From: Papilionanthe hookeriana x Papilionanthe teres | Taxonomy: Eukaryota > Streptophyta > Magnoliopsida > Asparagales > Orchidaceae | DNA: 64,000 nt | Reading direction: 5' to 3' | Assembly: GCA_022702705.1 (NCBI GenBank) | Contig: CM040423.1 | Span: forward strand, 119,345,738-119,409,737 | Shown: positions 21,451 through 33,128 of the stretch, piece by piece | Layout: each line of letters starts with the position of its first letter | Position numbering within the stretch: the first letter of the stretch is position 1 | The notes under the pieces: model-generated | Told to the model about the DNA's origin: nothing | The model's input: only the letters and a program-made list of their open reading frames with translations | Database searches by the model: none | Translations under genes and position numbers: made by a program

Positions 21451-23251
21451 TGATGATTTATATTTGAAACTTATGATTTTATAATATGGACACTACACAA
21501 GTATACGTATCGTTTATCAAGTAATATAGGACTTTCTGATTAAGTCCCGAGACATCGAACCCACAGGGAAAATATGAAAATTTTTAAAGAAATCAGAAAA
21601 TTATCTTTTTTACTTTCTTTAATTGTTTTTGAAAAAGTACGTCTTGATTTTGAAAAGTTTTGAAAGTAGATTTGTTTTTTAAAATTTCCTTAATAAAATG
21701 TTAAGCAATGAAATTAAAATTATAATGACTAATAACATTGGATGTAAAATACTATTAACTAGAATATCTTTTTCTTTCCTTTTATGAAGTAGTAATAATT
21801 CTTAAATTATTGTTGTGGAAGTATTTAAATTTATTGTAACAGATAGAAGCAAATGTGTTCTTTAACCTTACTTGGTTCTATAAAGAACGTAGGTTAATTT
21901 GAAATTTTTATTAATTTCAACATGGTTAGGCAGGGAAGATACCAGTCTCTCACTCTAGAGTTCCCTTGATTCCCACCACCTGGGTGCTAACTTCTCATAA
22001 CAAAACTCAAAACTTCAAACCAAATTATCATAATAATATCTTCTAATATTACATTAAATTATATGGACTACAATTCTCACCCATATAATTACATGTGATT
22101 CTTACTAACTTTTATGGACAATACCGTACGGATCTTACATAACTTCAAGAAATTCTACAACTTAACAAAGCAAATTAAGAAGTAAACAAAGTTTTCGAAT
22201 CAATCACAAAACTTCTTCCAACTTTTAAACACTTATACTTTCCACAACAATTCTCTATAAATTAATTACTTCTCCATTTAAGAAAGAAAAGATAAAGCAA
22301 CATACCTAATGCACGAGAAAATACAAAAACACATCGATTCGAAATTAAAAACCATAAGAAAAACAACAAACAAAAACAAGTATTAATTAAAAACTAAATG
22401 TAAGAACAAAAGTAAACACTTATCTGAAAATCCTCTCCACAAGACTCAGAAGTTCCTCTCCGAAACTTCGACTCGTCGCTAAACTACTCCTCGCAGCAAG
22501 TCTCCCAACTCGATGACTCAAAATATTGCATCGTACTTCAATAAAAACCAAACTAAAAGAAAGAAAAGAAGTGAGAAGAATAAGACTTCACTCCGACCCT
22601 TTTCTTCTTCTACTCTCTACTCCCTACTATTAATAAAAAACTCTTGCAAAATAAAAGTAAAATAATGTAAAAACTTGCAAGTAAAAGAACCCTTCAAAAG
22701 GCAAAGGAAGAGCTCCTTCTACTCTCTACTCCTAATGGAAACTCACGTCAAAATGCAATAGAAGAGCCCCTTTCAATCTCTAATCCTAATGGAAGCTCTC
22801 TTCAAAATGTAATAGAAGAGCTCCCCCAATCTTTCCTAAGACTCTTTTAAATAAGAAACCAAAAGGTGCCTCGGTGTCTCTTCAAAATGTGTCTGCATTC
22901 AATGTATCCACCAAAGAATGCGCCCTTCATTCAAACTTCGCCACCAAAATGAAGCTAGTACAAGCTACCACCAAGAGTTGCATCCCATCCCCTTTAAAAT
23001 TGTCGCTAAATTCATTTGAATTTCGATTTTAACCGGCTGCTAAGACCGGCTCCGCGGCGCTACCGCCGTTGCCAAATTTTCATTTTTTATCTTTTTTTGC
23101 TCCAAATTTGATCCAATTTTGCTCCTTTCATCATGACCATCCATTTTCATCATACCTGCAAGAAAAACATAAAATAACTTCCATTAACGTGCAATATCAT
23201 TAAAAATAATAATAAACGCGCATAAAAATACTATATATTTTAGGTGTATCA
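21451..23251 (-). repeat. 5' LTR of Ath2
   Basis: About 1.8 kb, from TGATACACCTAAAATATATA at 23251 to ...AAATCATCA at 21451, giving TGAT/ATCA ends. It contains a GC-unit cluster (23034-23073), a TATA-like TTATTTAAAAG (22843-22854), the conserved hairpin (21857-21888), and ACGATACGTATACTTGTGTA near 21488-21510. The short open frames inside are chance. Confidence 0.85.
21857..21888 (-). other. Conserved LTR hairpin (Ath2 copy)
   Basis: GTTCTTT pairs perfectly with AAAGAAC, and AACC and GGTT in the loop give a possible inner stem. Equivalent to 13145-13176 and 60777-60808. Confidence 0.65.
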
Positions 23252-24284
23252 CTATGCTAAACCATTAATTTTGGGATGATAAGCCGTAGAGATTCTATGC
23301 ATAATATTATATTTTTCCACCAATCTCTCGAATCAGATTATTCTTAAAATGGGATCCTGCATCAGTGATGATTACAGCATTACATATCTATCGAAAATAT
23401 TTTTCATTAAAAACTTCAAAACACTTCTAGCTTCACACCTAGGTAAAGCTGTTGCCTCAATCCATTTTGATACATAATCAACAACAAACATTATATAATT
23501 ATTTCCAAATGAAGGTATAAATGGTCCCATAAAATCTACTCCCCAAGCATAAAAATTTCAACTTCCAAAGTGAAATAAATAGACATTTCATTTCTTCAGA
23601 TATATCGCCTATTCTCCTGACACCGATCACAAGTTTTGATAAATCTATAAACATCTCTGAAAATTGTAGGCCAATAAAATCTAGATTGCAAAATCTTATG
23701 TGCACTTCTATCAATTCCGAAATGTCCTCCAAATTCATTTAATCATGACATTCTCGAAATAATTCTTTTAGTTTCTTCATAAGTGTTGACATCTCTTAAT
23801 AATAAGATCTTTACATTGCTTCGTACGTATAAGGATCATCCCGTAAATAAAATTTAGCATCATGCTTAAACTTTTTCTGTTGTTGCATTGTTAAGTCAGG
23901 TGGTAAAATATTACCGACGATGTAGTTTACAATATTAGCATACCACGTAAATGTCCTTTCAATAATATTATATAATTGCTCATCAAAGAAAAATATCAGT
24001 GATTTCCTTTCAAAAGTATCCAAATTAGGTTGTTCAAGTCTAGATAAATGATCAGCTATTTGATTATCGAACCATTTCTTTGAAGATCTCAAAATCAAAT
24101 TCTTGCATGAAAAGTATCCATCGACTACCAAGGCTTCGTATCCTTCTTTTGTGATTACATACTTATCAGCGAATGATCAGTATGCACTATACATTTAGCT
24201 TCAATTAAGTAAGATCTAAATTTTTCAAAGGTATAAACAATGCTAATAACTCTCTTTCAGTAGTGGTGTAATTAATTTGACATT
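23252..24284 (-). pseudogene. Ath3: Athila RNase H / integrase fragment
   Basis: Minus-strand pieces 23499-23738 and 23811-24131 show the end of RNase H (DNQIADHLSRLEQ), the integrase zinc region and the start of the catalytic core. The fragment is cut at 23251 by the Ath2 LTR and at about 24284 by LTR A sequence. It is closer in text to Ath5 than to Ath2 (for example RTFTWYANIVNYIVG). Many breaks. Confidence 0.8.
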
Positions 24285-25170
24285 CGGTTCACTTGGGTTA
24301 AGAATAGGCTAAATTGTGGGTTTTGGTAAAAGTGGCGTAAATTGACAAATTGGCCCATGGTATAGTTGGACAAAATGAAATTGGGAATATTTGGGATTTT
24401 TTTGAATTTTCTGGGAATTTTCTAAATTTTTTGTCTTTTTGGGTCAAGAGGGGCATTTTGGTAATTTGGAGAGTATTGGGGGATACTTTTGGAATTTTTG
24501 GTATTTTTGGCTATAGATGATCAATTTGATTGGTGAGGAAATGTTCAATGTTAATTTTGGGGAATTTTGGGTGATTTGGGCAATTTTAAGGGCTTTTGGT
24601 AGGTTTGATAGGTGTACGGTCCCCGGGGCCAAAAATTAAAATTTTGGAAGAATGAAGATTGATCAAATATGAGTGAAATGGAATCACTTTGGTTGAGCCA
24701 TGAAGCCATATTAAGCCCATATGAGCCATGAGAGGACTCATTGGAGGCATTCACTATGTTGTTCCTAACCCTCTTAGCCAAGGGCTTAGGGGTTAAGGTC
24801 CATCCATGTGAATTACCTACATGAGTCAAGGAGTGTGGTTTTAGGATTTGGATTGTGTGTGTGAGAGTGTAGAGTGTAGTGAGTGTGTAAGTCAACCGTC
24901 ACCAGACCAAGCCACCCAGGGTGGTCCTAAGGCCAAAGAGTCCTATAGGGAACTCATCCTTTAAACCTTCACTTTCGATCTCAACCCTCTAGGTGATTAG
25001 GGGTCTACAATCAAGCTTCGTGAGGTTTGCGTAGGAGGCAAGAAGTGGTTCAAATTTCTAAGGGATGGGACCCAATTCTAGTCCTCTAAGATAGTCAAAG
25101 GAAAAGCCTAAGGCTAGATCCTAAACACTAAAGAGAGAAGAGAAGACCTCATCAAAAATGAGGTCAACAA
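24285..25170 (-). mobile_element. Ogr2: first ~0.9 kb of LTR A
   Basis: Closely similar to 1540-2522 and, reversed, to 47248-48150. Begins (minus sense) with the same TGTTGACCTCATTTTTGATG at 25170 and is truncated at 24285 against Ath3. Directly above it, in the position of a 3' untranslated region, is a 78-bp tandem array, the same arrangement as at 44377-47248. Confidence 0.8.
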
Positions 25171-25186
25171 TGTTTTAAACCTAATT

Positions 25187-25640
25187 AAGACTATAATAGG
25201 TTTAAATGATGTTTTAAACCTAATTAAGTCTATTTTTGTCATTTTAGACTTAATTAATTAAGCTTAAGGTTTAATAGGTTTAAAATGATGTTTTAAACCC
25301 AATTATGTTTAATTTTGTCATTTTAGACTTAACTAATTAAGCTTAAGGTTTAATAGGTTTAAAATGATGTTTTAAACATAATTAAGTCTAATTTTGTCAT
25401 TTTAGACTTAATTAATTAAGCTTAAGGTTTAATAGTTTTAAAATGATGTTTTAAACCTAATTAAGCTAATTTTGTTATTTCAAACTTAATTGATTAAGCT
25501 TAAGGTTTTATAGGTTTAAATGATGTTTTAAACCTAATTAAGTCTAAATTTGTCATTTTAAACTTAATTGATTAAGCTTATGGTTTAATAGGTTTAAATG
25601 ATGTTTTAAACCTAATTAAAGTTTATTAAGTCTAATTTAT
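25187..25640 (-). repeat. 77-79-bp tandem array next to LTR A
   Basis: GATGTTTTAAAC recurs at 25208, 25287, 25366, 25445, 25522 and 25600, giving six to seven units. Each unit contains TTAAGTCTA and TAGACTTAA as an inverted repeat. The same inverted repeat occurs in the array at 44377-46900, so the two are related. Hypervariable tandem repeats just upstream of the 3' LTR are known for Ogre/Tat elements. Confidence 0.9.
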
Positions 25641-26261
25641 CATTTTTTAGACTTAGTTAAAGTTTTTAATGAATCTAACATGGATTAGATTCATTTCAAA
25701 CTTAGAGTGTTAAAGGAAATAGGCTAAGTTTAAAAAAAAGACGATTGTTAGGATTAAAATTATTTAATTAATAAAGAATTTTAATCCTAATTTTTAAAAT
25801 ACCATTTATAATTATTTTTATGACTTAGAAATGATTTTCGCGGGGTTATTTTCTGTTGCCCTAACATTTCTAACCATTTTTATTTTATTTTTCTTAATTT
25901 TCACTTTTTTATAATTATTTATTTGAAATAATTACAAAATGACTTGAAAATTAGAAAAAAGTGTCCTAGTCATGTTTTTTGTCCTTGGAAAAATCATGAA
26001 ACATTCCTAAGAGCATAAAGATAAATGCCTCAAAGTTTCATATTTTTTTTATTTATAAATAATTTTTAATAATTAAAATACGCCGAGAGTATTTAATTAT
26101 TTAAAAATTAAATAATGGGAATAAAATTATGATTTTTATTTCATAATTTTCTTCTCATTTTGCTCTTTCCAGAGGTGTTTTTCATATATTTTTTATTTAT
26201 ATTTAAAAAGTTATGAATTTTTTATTATTTTAAGGTTAAAAGAGATTTATAACTAATTTCC

Positions 26262-26402
26262 CGCCGTCAGAACTCCCACGCGCTGACGCGTGTCCTCGTA
26301 ATGGTCGAAGAGCAGGAAGATCCACTGTGCCGGGCCGAACAGCGGATACGGCTGGATTTGATCAGCGTCGTTCATTCCAAAACACGGGAACGGACGGCGG
26401 TA
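26262..26402. other. GC-rich island inside LTR-like block B
   Basis: A CpG-rich ~140 bp in otherwise AT-rich DNA. One minus-strand frame is open across its whole length, but I recognise no protein. Could be the GC-rich transcribed leader of the LTR or foreign sequence. Confidence 0.5.
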
Positions 26403-26924
26403 ATAAATCCATTTTAATTCCAGAAAAATTCATAACCGTTAAACTTCAAAAGTTAATATCTCACTCATTTCTTGATGAAATTGAGTGATTTTTTAACCTA
26501 TGGAATCATCTAAACATGTAGAATATATCCATATGGTGATGCAACATTTTTGGGCTAGTATAACACATGATATTTCAAAAACATGAATTATTTTAAGAAG
26601 AATAATTTCATACCTTTGCCACAAGTAAATCAAGCTTGATCAGAACTTGTAGTTGTCTTCTAAGACTCCAGAGGAGGATTGTTGCTGCACCAATTTGGTT
26701 CAAAAGTCGGCCTCAAAGGGGAATTTTAAGAAGGTGGCTGGTTTAGGCTAATTTGGAATTTTGATCAAATTGGCTCGATTGGGCTCAATCTATGGCTTGG
26801 GTTTGAACAAAATGGATTGCTAAGACCCTTGGGAAGAGTTTTTGTGTTGGGAGCCAGAAGATTTGATCAGCCTATAGGTCTCAGTAAATTTTTTTCTTCT
26901 CCCTATTAAGGCTCGGGTAGGGCC

Positions 26925-26934
26925 CTATTTATAG
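26925..26934 (-). promoter_or_regulatory. TATA box of LTR-like block B
   Basis: The minus strand reads GGCTATAAATAGGGCC around this site. Being about 1.65 kb inside the block, it supports calling the block an LTR read on minus. Confidence 0.6.
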
Positions 26935-27455
26935 CCATGGGGAGGTCATGGGTTGGTCTAGGCTGTACTAGGGGAGTTGTTATCTTCCCTATTAATGAAT
27001 TGAAGATAAAATTTCAGCTGAGAGGATAACTATGCTTGTATTTCCAAAGTTCTCCATCATAAGCTCATTGTTTTGGCTCCTTTCCATTGGATCATGCATG
27101 AGGTGGTTTAGCTCTTTGTAATGAGCTGTAATTTCTCTTACTCAAGAGCTTACAAGTCACCCATTAGCTTTGGGAAATGGTGACACATATGTTCCCCCTC
27201 ATGATTTCATTTAACCATGGTGAGAAGTGGAGTTTAAGCTTTGTTCCCTTCCCATTGGTTAGTTTAGGAGGTGGGAAATATGCCTTAGTGTTGGCCGGCC
27301 ACCTGATTGTTGAGTAGAGGTGAGTCATGGCTTATAATGAAGGAGGAAGAGCCACCTCATTTTATTCACCATGATGGGAGTTAACCCATGGTTAGCCATA
27401 ATTTAAGCTAAGCTTTATCATGTGTTAATTTTGGGAAGGCCATGTGTCATTTCCA

Positions 27456-27707
27456 TTTTAATTAATTATGTTATTAAAAATTGTTGAAAATTATTTCATT
27501 AATCAATTTATTAATTGAAAATAATTTCAACTTAATTAATTGATTAATTTTATCATTTTTTTTAATTTTGTCATTTTATGATTTTAATTTAATTTTTATT
27601 TTAATTAATTATGTCATTTAATTAAAATACTGAAAATTAAATCATTAATTAATTTAATTAATCAAAATAATTTTGAAATTAATTATATGATTAATTTTAT
27701 TATTTTT
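27456..27707. repeat. Diverged ~143-bp tandem duplication
   Basis: 27456-27560 and 27599-27707 share TTTTAATTAATTATGT at the start, a middle rich in ATTAAT, and GATTAATTTTAT at the end. Part of block B. Confidence 0.6.
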
Positions 27708-27887
27708 ATTTCATTTTTTACCTATTTTGATTAAAATAGATAAGTGTTGACCAATTTTGATTTTGGTTGACCCCAAGTCAGCCTAAATTGATTAATTTAA
27801 TTTCAAGATGTCCAATGTGACCTTTTTCAACTTTGTCATGGTTGATTTGATCACAATATTTGTGATTTTATCATTGTAGGGTTTTAA

Positions 27888-28576
27888 ACATGTCATTGGG
27901 TCAAAGGGTTGACCTATGGGGTCAACAGGTTTGGTCATTTGGTCTAGTTTGGTCATTTTGACCAAAGTTGACTTTTTAGGTCAAAAGGGTGACCTATGCG
28001 GTCAACAGGGTTGGTCATTGGGTATGGTTTGACCATTTTTACCAAAGTTGACTTTGTAAGTCAAAAGGGAGACCTATGAGGTCAACAGGGTTGGTCATTG
28101 GGTCAAGTTTGGTCATTTTGACCAAAGTTGACTTTTTATGTCAAAAGGGTGACCTATGGGCTCAATAGAGTTGGTCATTGGGTCTGGTTTGACCATTTGA
28201 CCAATGTTGACTTTTTAGGTCAAAAGGGTGACCTATGAGGTCAACAGGGTTGGTCATTGGGTCTAGTTTAACCATAATGACCAAAGTTGACTTTTTAGGT
28301 CAAAAGGTTGACCTATGTGGTCAACATGGTTGGTCATTGGGTCTGGTTTGACAATTTTGACCAAAGTTGACTTTTTAGGTCAAAAGGGTAACCTATGGGG
28401 TCAACAGGGTTGGTCATTGTGTCTGGTTTGACCATTTTGACCAAAGTTGACTTTTTAGGTCAAAAGAGTGACCTATGGGGTCAACAGGTTGGTCATTGGG
28501 TATGGTTTGACCATTTTGACCAAAGTTGACGTTTTAGGTCAAAAGGTATTGACTCATTATAAAAATGAGGTCAACA
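27888..28576 (-). repeat. 80-bp tandem array that includes the end of block B
   Basis: GACCTATG (or AACCTATG) recurs at 27911, 27991, 28071, 28151, 28230, 28310, 28390 and 28470, a period of 79-80 bp. The ninth equivalent position (about 28550) is the terminal palindrome ending TCAACA. Each unit carries the terminal text GGTCAACA and about five TTGACC/TTGACT cores. Confidence 0.95.
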
Positions 28577-28639
28577 CTAAGTTTTGTGATGAAAAGAAGA
28601 AAAATTCGGGACTGACATTCGGAATCTACACTGCAGAAA

Positions 28640-29417
28640 ATGACTGCCACAATGTTAATTTTCTCCTTTACCAATGGAATGGACTTCGCCGTCTATAAGG
28701 ATGAACTGCCCAACAATGGAAGCATCCGTTTTGGACAAGGATTCTACAATACAGATATCAAGTTCGCTCTTGTCACTCTCTTAACACTAATGGACAGTGT
28801 CAGAAACTGAGGAGCCCGTAATTGAGTTTAACTTGAAGTCGACTCAAGAATTCCCTCCCCTGCAAAGGGTTCAAGCTGAAAGAAGTACTGCTATTCGTAG
28901 GAGAACTGTTGTCTCTACCCCCACCGGTCTAGTCATCTCTGCACCTACCCCGGCCTCTGCCAAAATGAAGGGGAAGGAAATCCAAGTCTGTGATGATCCT
29001 GTTACCGTGGAGGGTAATGATTTTGCTACAATACCATCTGTTTTCGAGATTGGGTCCAGTTCAAGAGTTGCACCCCTAACTAGGAGTCGAAGAAGAAATA
29101 GAAGCAGAAAGATCGTCAGGGTCGAGAAAGCCAAAGCTGCTGAAGTTGCTTTTCTAGAAGAAATTCCTGAGGAAATAGAAGAACTGTCTAAGTATATACC
29201 TCTGTTGGAAGGAAGTAGGTTTCACCCCCTCTTTGCTGCATCGGATGAAGAAGACATCCGAAGGATTGCCGCTACACTACCCCGACCTGCATATTATAGT
29301 AACTACAAAAGAAAAAGGGTTAAGACTACACCATTTGGTCGGCTACAAGCTGTGATAGAAAAAATGGCAAAGAAAGAAAGATGCCCCATGTCAGAAATCC
29401 TAAGAAGAATGGGATGA
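28640..29417 (+). pseudogene. Ogre ORF1 (extra ORF upstream of gag), Ogr3 copy
   Basis: Starts at ATG 28640 with IFSFTNGMDFAVYKDELP. Relative to Ogr4, two bases are missing near 28795, which shifts the frame; the rest is open from 28797 to 29417 (206 codons). The product has a basic patch (RSRRRNRSRKI), a glutamate-rich patch, and PRPAYYSNYKRKR near the end. An ORF of unknown function before gag is a hallmark of Ogre elements. I see no enzymatic motif. Confidence 0.75.
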
Positions 29418-30229
29418 GTGCCAGCTAGATCCCGCCTCGGACCGCGAGTAGAGCTTGTCACTGCCGTAGAGAAACCAAGGAAGAAAATGAGAGCTAGTTC
29501 ACTTGTGGTTGTATCGGGTCATCATATTAGGGAGGACACCACCTATCAGCATATAGCCGACAGACCATCCGTTCTTAGGCCTTCTACTGCAAGAAGGATG
29601 GTGTGGTGACCTATTATTAATGAGCCGAGACCAACACAATGTCCTGAGAAGAAAAGCCTCGCCAAAGAGCATGAATCAAAAGGAAGTGCTACTGCAATAA
29701 AAGAAACTCCCGAAAAAGAAGTTCAACAGTCGTCACATGACAACTACGAGACCGTCTGGAAAAGACCCCTCGAGGATGCTATAGGAAAGCTAAGGACGGA
29801 TATCCGACGGATGGCAAAAGAATGAGGAGAAAAATTTGAAAATGAAGTTCATTCATCAGAATTTATGGATGAGGAGTATGCTGAGATCAACATGGTTGAA
29901 ACATGAGCATCGTCAGCCTCGCAGGGTGCTCCGGCAGCTGCAGAAAGAGATGAACTGGAAGTGATGAGTTCACTGCTTCGGGAAAGAGATGATACAATTT
30001 CCCAGATGGCAAAGAGGATGGAAGAGATGACTGATGCTTTAGCCACTCTCCAAACTCAGGTGCAACCTTATAAAGAAACACCCCCAGAAATCATCCATAT
30101 TGCAGATGGAGGAAAAGAGATCACATTCGTCAACAGAGACGAGCAACCAAAGAACAGCAGGTGCAAGAAGCCTTAACGCAGTCTAAGAGTGGAGCATCTA
30201 TTCAGACAGGTAGACCTTAACCTAAAGAA
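29418..30229 (+). pseudogene. Ogr3 linker / gag N-terminal coiled coil
   Basis: Broken frames between ORF1 and the gag core. The visible protein is charged, with the helical stretch RERDDTISQMAKRMEEMTDA (29961-30060) that suggests a coiled coil. Ogr4 has the same helix at 55690-55780 but lacks about 360 bp before it (29400-29765 here). Whether this belongs to ORF1 or gag cannot be told from these dead copies. Confidence 0.5.
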
Positions 30230-31395
30230 TGTGATGTCGTCCAATACCTGAAAGGCTTCGTACCACCTCTGTTCAAGACTTTTGATGGAACGGAAAACCC
30301 CCAGTAGCATGTCACACATTTTCATGCTAGTTGCTGCAATGCCGGTGGGAGTGATGCTTTACTCTTCCGTCAGTTCGTCAGCAGTTTGTCAGGAATCGCC
30401 TTCGACTGGTACCTAGAATTGCCAAATTGTTTAGTTAAGACCTTTTCAAAACTAGAAAACCTCTTCGTTAAGCGGTTTGCCGGGGCTCGGCACCACATCA
30501 CTATCGGTGATCTAGTGGTGGAGCATCAGAAACCGAACGAGACTTTAGTAGATTACATACTACGACGGAGAAACTTAAGCATGAAGTGTGAACCACAGCT
30601 ACAGGAACATCATGCGATCGGTATTTTGCTAAAAAGTATCCACGGCCCGATAGCACTTCTCCTTAAAGGATTTACAATCAAGACTTTCGAGAAGTTGCTT
30701 AGCAAGGCCGGGAGCTTACAAGAGGAAGCAGAGCAGCTAAGTTTTGTGGACAAGACCGATAAACATAAACCAGTGAAAACATTCGAAAAGAAGTCCGAAA
30801 TTGTCGCGGCAGTAGATAAGAGCAAGCAGCCAGTGCAGATATAGCCAGAGTGGCCACAACCTAGCTATCAACCACCGCAACGTACTTACCAACAACCTCA
30901 ACAGGGATATCAACAGCCTCGACTGAGCTATCAGTCGCCTCATCATTATGAACAACCTCCTCGTCCACGGCGTACCATGAAAGATTTTCTGAATAAGGAA
31001 TATCCTTTCAAAACTGAAGCAGTAGCGAAGATGTTCCGCTGTTTAATGAAGACACCCGATTTTCAGTTACCAGAGCCCAAGAGGCCGGAAGAAATCAATA
31101 AGAAAGATCATCCAAACTATTGCCCTTACCACTGGATGCTCGGGCATAAGATAGAGGATTGTATCACTTTCAAGATCTGGCTTAACGACAATCTACAGAA
31201 AGGGAACATAACGATCCCGAAGGAATACATGAAGGAACCCCAAAAAGGAGGTTCTGTCAATGTTATCTCGATGGATCCTATTGTTCTGATAAACCCGTAC
31301 ACTACCCATGATGGATGGAGTACCGTCTGGACAAAGTCTTCAAAGAAAATCTTAGACCATATCCAGAACGCTTCGGTGCATGCTTCTACTTAGAG
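30230..31395 (+). pseudogene. Ogre gag, Ogr3 copy
   Basis: The core domain has FKTFDGTENP, SSLSGIAFDWYLEL, NLFVKRFAGARHHI and KPNETLVDYILRRRNLSMKC (main frame 30386-30844). A Q/Y/P-rich stretch follows at 30850-30960. The 30977-31393 ORF has a zinc-knuckle variant, CPYHWMLGHKIEDC, with C49, H52, H57 and C62 spaced C-x2-H-x4-H-x4-C. Stops at 30842 and elsewhere. Gag would build the particle and bind RNA. Confidence 0.8.
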
Positions 31396-33128
31396 TTTGA
31401 AACCTGTCGAGCTAGCACTATCACTTGCGATTGAAGAACCACCCCAGAAGGAGGAGAAGATCGTAGAAGAAAAGAAGACTGAGGATCTAAAGAGTAGACT
31501 AGGGGCTGCTTATCCTAGGATAGTTGTTTCCGATTCAGGGGAGAAATCCCTCGAACCTCTGACTTTATATGTTTATTTGCTCGCCCGGCGGGATCTTATA
31601 ATGATAAGAGTTTTGGCTTTGGCTACGTTTTGACTGTTTCTAACAATTATGTAACTAAGGAAAACCAAGCTAATCTAGATCTCGATTCCGATATAAATAA
31701 CAATTCTCAAATCATACTAAACCTCAATGATCACAACGAAAGAGAAGACGTTCACAAGGATGGCTAAAAAAGCTCAACAAACGACGAGTATATTTGTGAA
31801 TTTCGAGGAGCTCCGATCGCGATTGAATTAGAGTCATCAGATTCTGAAGCAATACCAGAAGAGCTAGTCATTCCGATTTTAGGGGAGACACTGGCAGAAT
31901 GAACACCAGATTCAGAAGAAATAACTAAAGTCAATTTAAGAAGCGGAAAGTTCTACCACTGAGAATGGGTCCTAAAGATAAAGGAAAGTAGGTGGTTTCT
32001 CAGGAAGAGCCAACCCCAGCAGAGGAATTGCCCGTTTAGGAAGAAACTGAGGAACTTGGTAATAAAGTAGACTACAACGTGCTAGGCCATCTTAGGAAGC
32101 TACCAGCCAAACTAAGCATATACGACGCTCTGATCCTATCAAAAGAGATGAGAGAAACTCTGATCAAGGCGCTACTTGATCCAGAGATTTGTTTAGCTCA
32201 AATGGCCGGTAATTCCTTCGATGAGGTTTGCTCGTTAAAAGAACAGTGAGGTGTTACCTTCACGGACAATGATTTACTACTTGGAACGGCTGATCATAAC
32301 CGACCGTTGTACATTTCAGTTACTATTGGAAAGTTTACGCTCTATAGGGTGTTGGTTGATCCGGGAGCATCAATCAACATAATGAGCCTTCGAATGTTAG
32401 CATATTTAGAAATTGATGCTCGTGAACTTGAAGCAGACAAGATGTTATTAAGAGGGTTCAATCAGAAAGGAGAAAGAGCTCTCGGATCAATAACACTGTT
32501 AATGAAGACCGGTGACTTAGCAAAGACAACCGCAAAATTCCACATAATTGATTCTGAAACATCGTTCAACTCTCTACTGGGTCGGCCATGGATTGATTAA
32601 AACTGGATGGTACCGTCGTCTCTGCACCAGTGCATAAAATATTATGATGGAGGATAACAATGTATCAAAGGTGACTTGCAGCCGTTCTCCGTACATGAAA
32701 TCAGAATTCACGAAGATTCAGCCTACTACGCGCCTCCGAAGAAAAAAATCTTCTCCAGAAATGTCATACCAAATGAAGTAAAAGAAGTGCAAGAAAATAA
32801 AGAGCCTGAGATTCTAGTCCAACAGTTACTCACCACTCCCTTACGACAAGATGGTGAATGTTTCTCCAGAACTCGCACCCGAGGTCGAGGCCGGGGACGA
32901 GGTCTTGGAAGAAATGTTGGAACAATTGGACAGAAGAAACCAGTCATCGACGTTGATTGGGAGACCAGTTTCGAAGAAGAAGAAATCAAGAAAGAAGTAG
33001 CAACAGTAAATCAAAAGAAACCCCAGTTCAAGATCTCTCTCGAAGATGAAAAGAATGAAGAATACAAATCAATGTACGAGAAGATTAACCATTATGTGCA
33101 TACTATGACCCTGACCGCGATCTTTTGA
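31396..33128 (+). pseudogene. Ogre protease region, Ogr3 copy
   Basis: The protease core is open at 32307-32600: LVDPGASINIM with the catalytic aspartate, and SLLGRPW near the end. It is the retropepsin fold of Ty3/gypsy pol. The acidic linker before it (31397-32300) is broken. A basic R/G-rich run (RTRTRGRGRGRGLGR, about 32868-32910) follows in a shifted frame; in Ogr4 the same DNA is read as acidic EVEAGDEDVEE, so the RG run is a frameshift product. Ends at the deletion near 33128. Confidence 0.75.

Larger units (their letters stand above)
13652..23251 (-). mobile_element. Ath2: Athila-like element, nearly complete but 3'-truncated
   Basis: Reading minus: 5' LTR (23251-21451), PBS, gag, protease, RT, RNase H, integrase, conserved block, small ORF, leader, and the first half of the env-position ORF, where it stops at about 13652. 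The rest of that ORF, the 3' non-coding region and the 3' LTR are missing. Its LTR start at 23251 interrupts another Athila integrase (Ath3), so it inserted into an older relative. All genes carry stops or frameshifts. Confidence 0.9.
25641..28576 (-). repeat. LTR-like block B
   Basis: Starts (minus sense) at 28576 with TGTTGACCTCATTTTTATAA, similar to the LTR A start. It continues through the 80-bp array, an AT-rich part with a ~143-bp duplication, a TATA box (26925-26934), a GC-rich island (26262-26402) and an AT-rich end. The 5' start and TATA argue for an LTR on minus. I cannot place its 3' end and see no PBS, so the lower boundary is arbitrary. It cuts into the leader of Ogr3 at 28577. 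Confidence 0.45.

Noticed and set aside
28871..29134. Leucine-rich minus-strand ORF that looks like a membrane protein
   Set aside because: Antisense of the arginine/lysine-rich part of Ogre ORF1.
32726..32989. RG/RP-rich ORFs around 32868-32910
   Set aside because: Frameshifted or antisense reading of the acidic linker after Ogre protease; Ogr4 shows the original frame.
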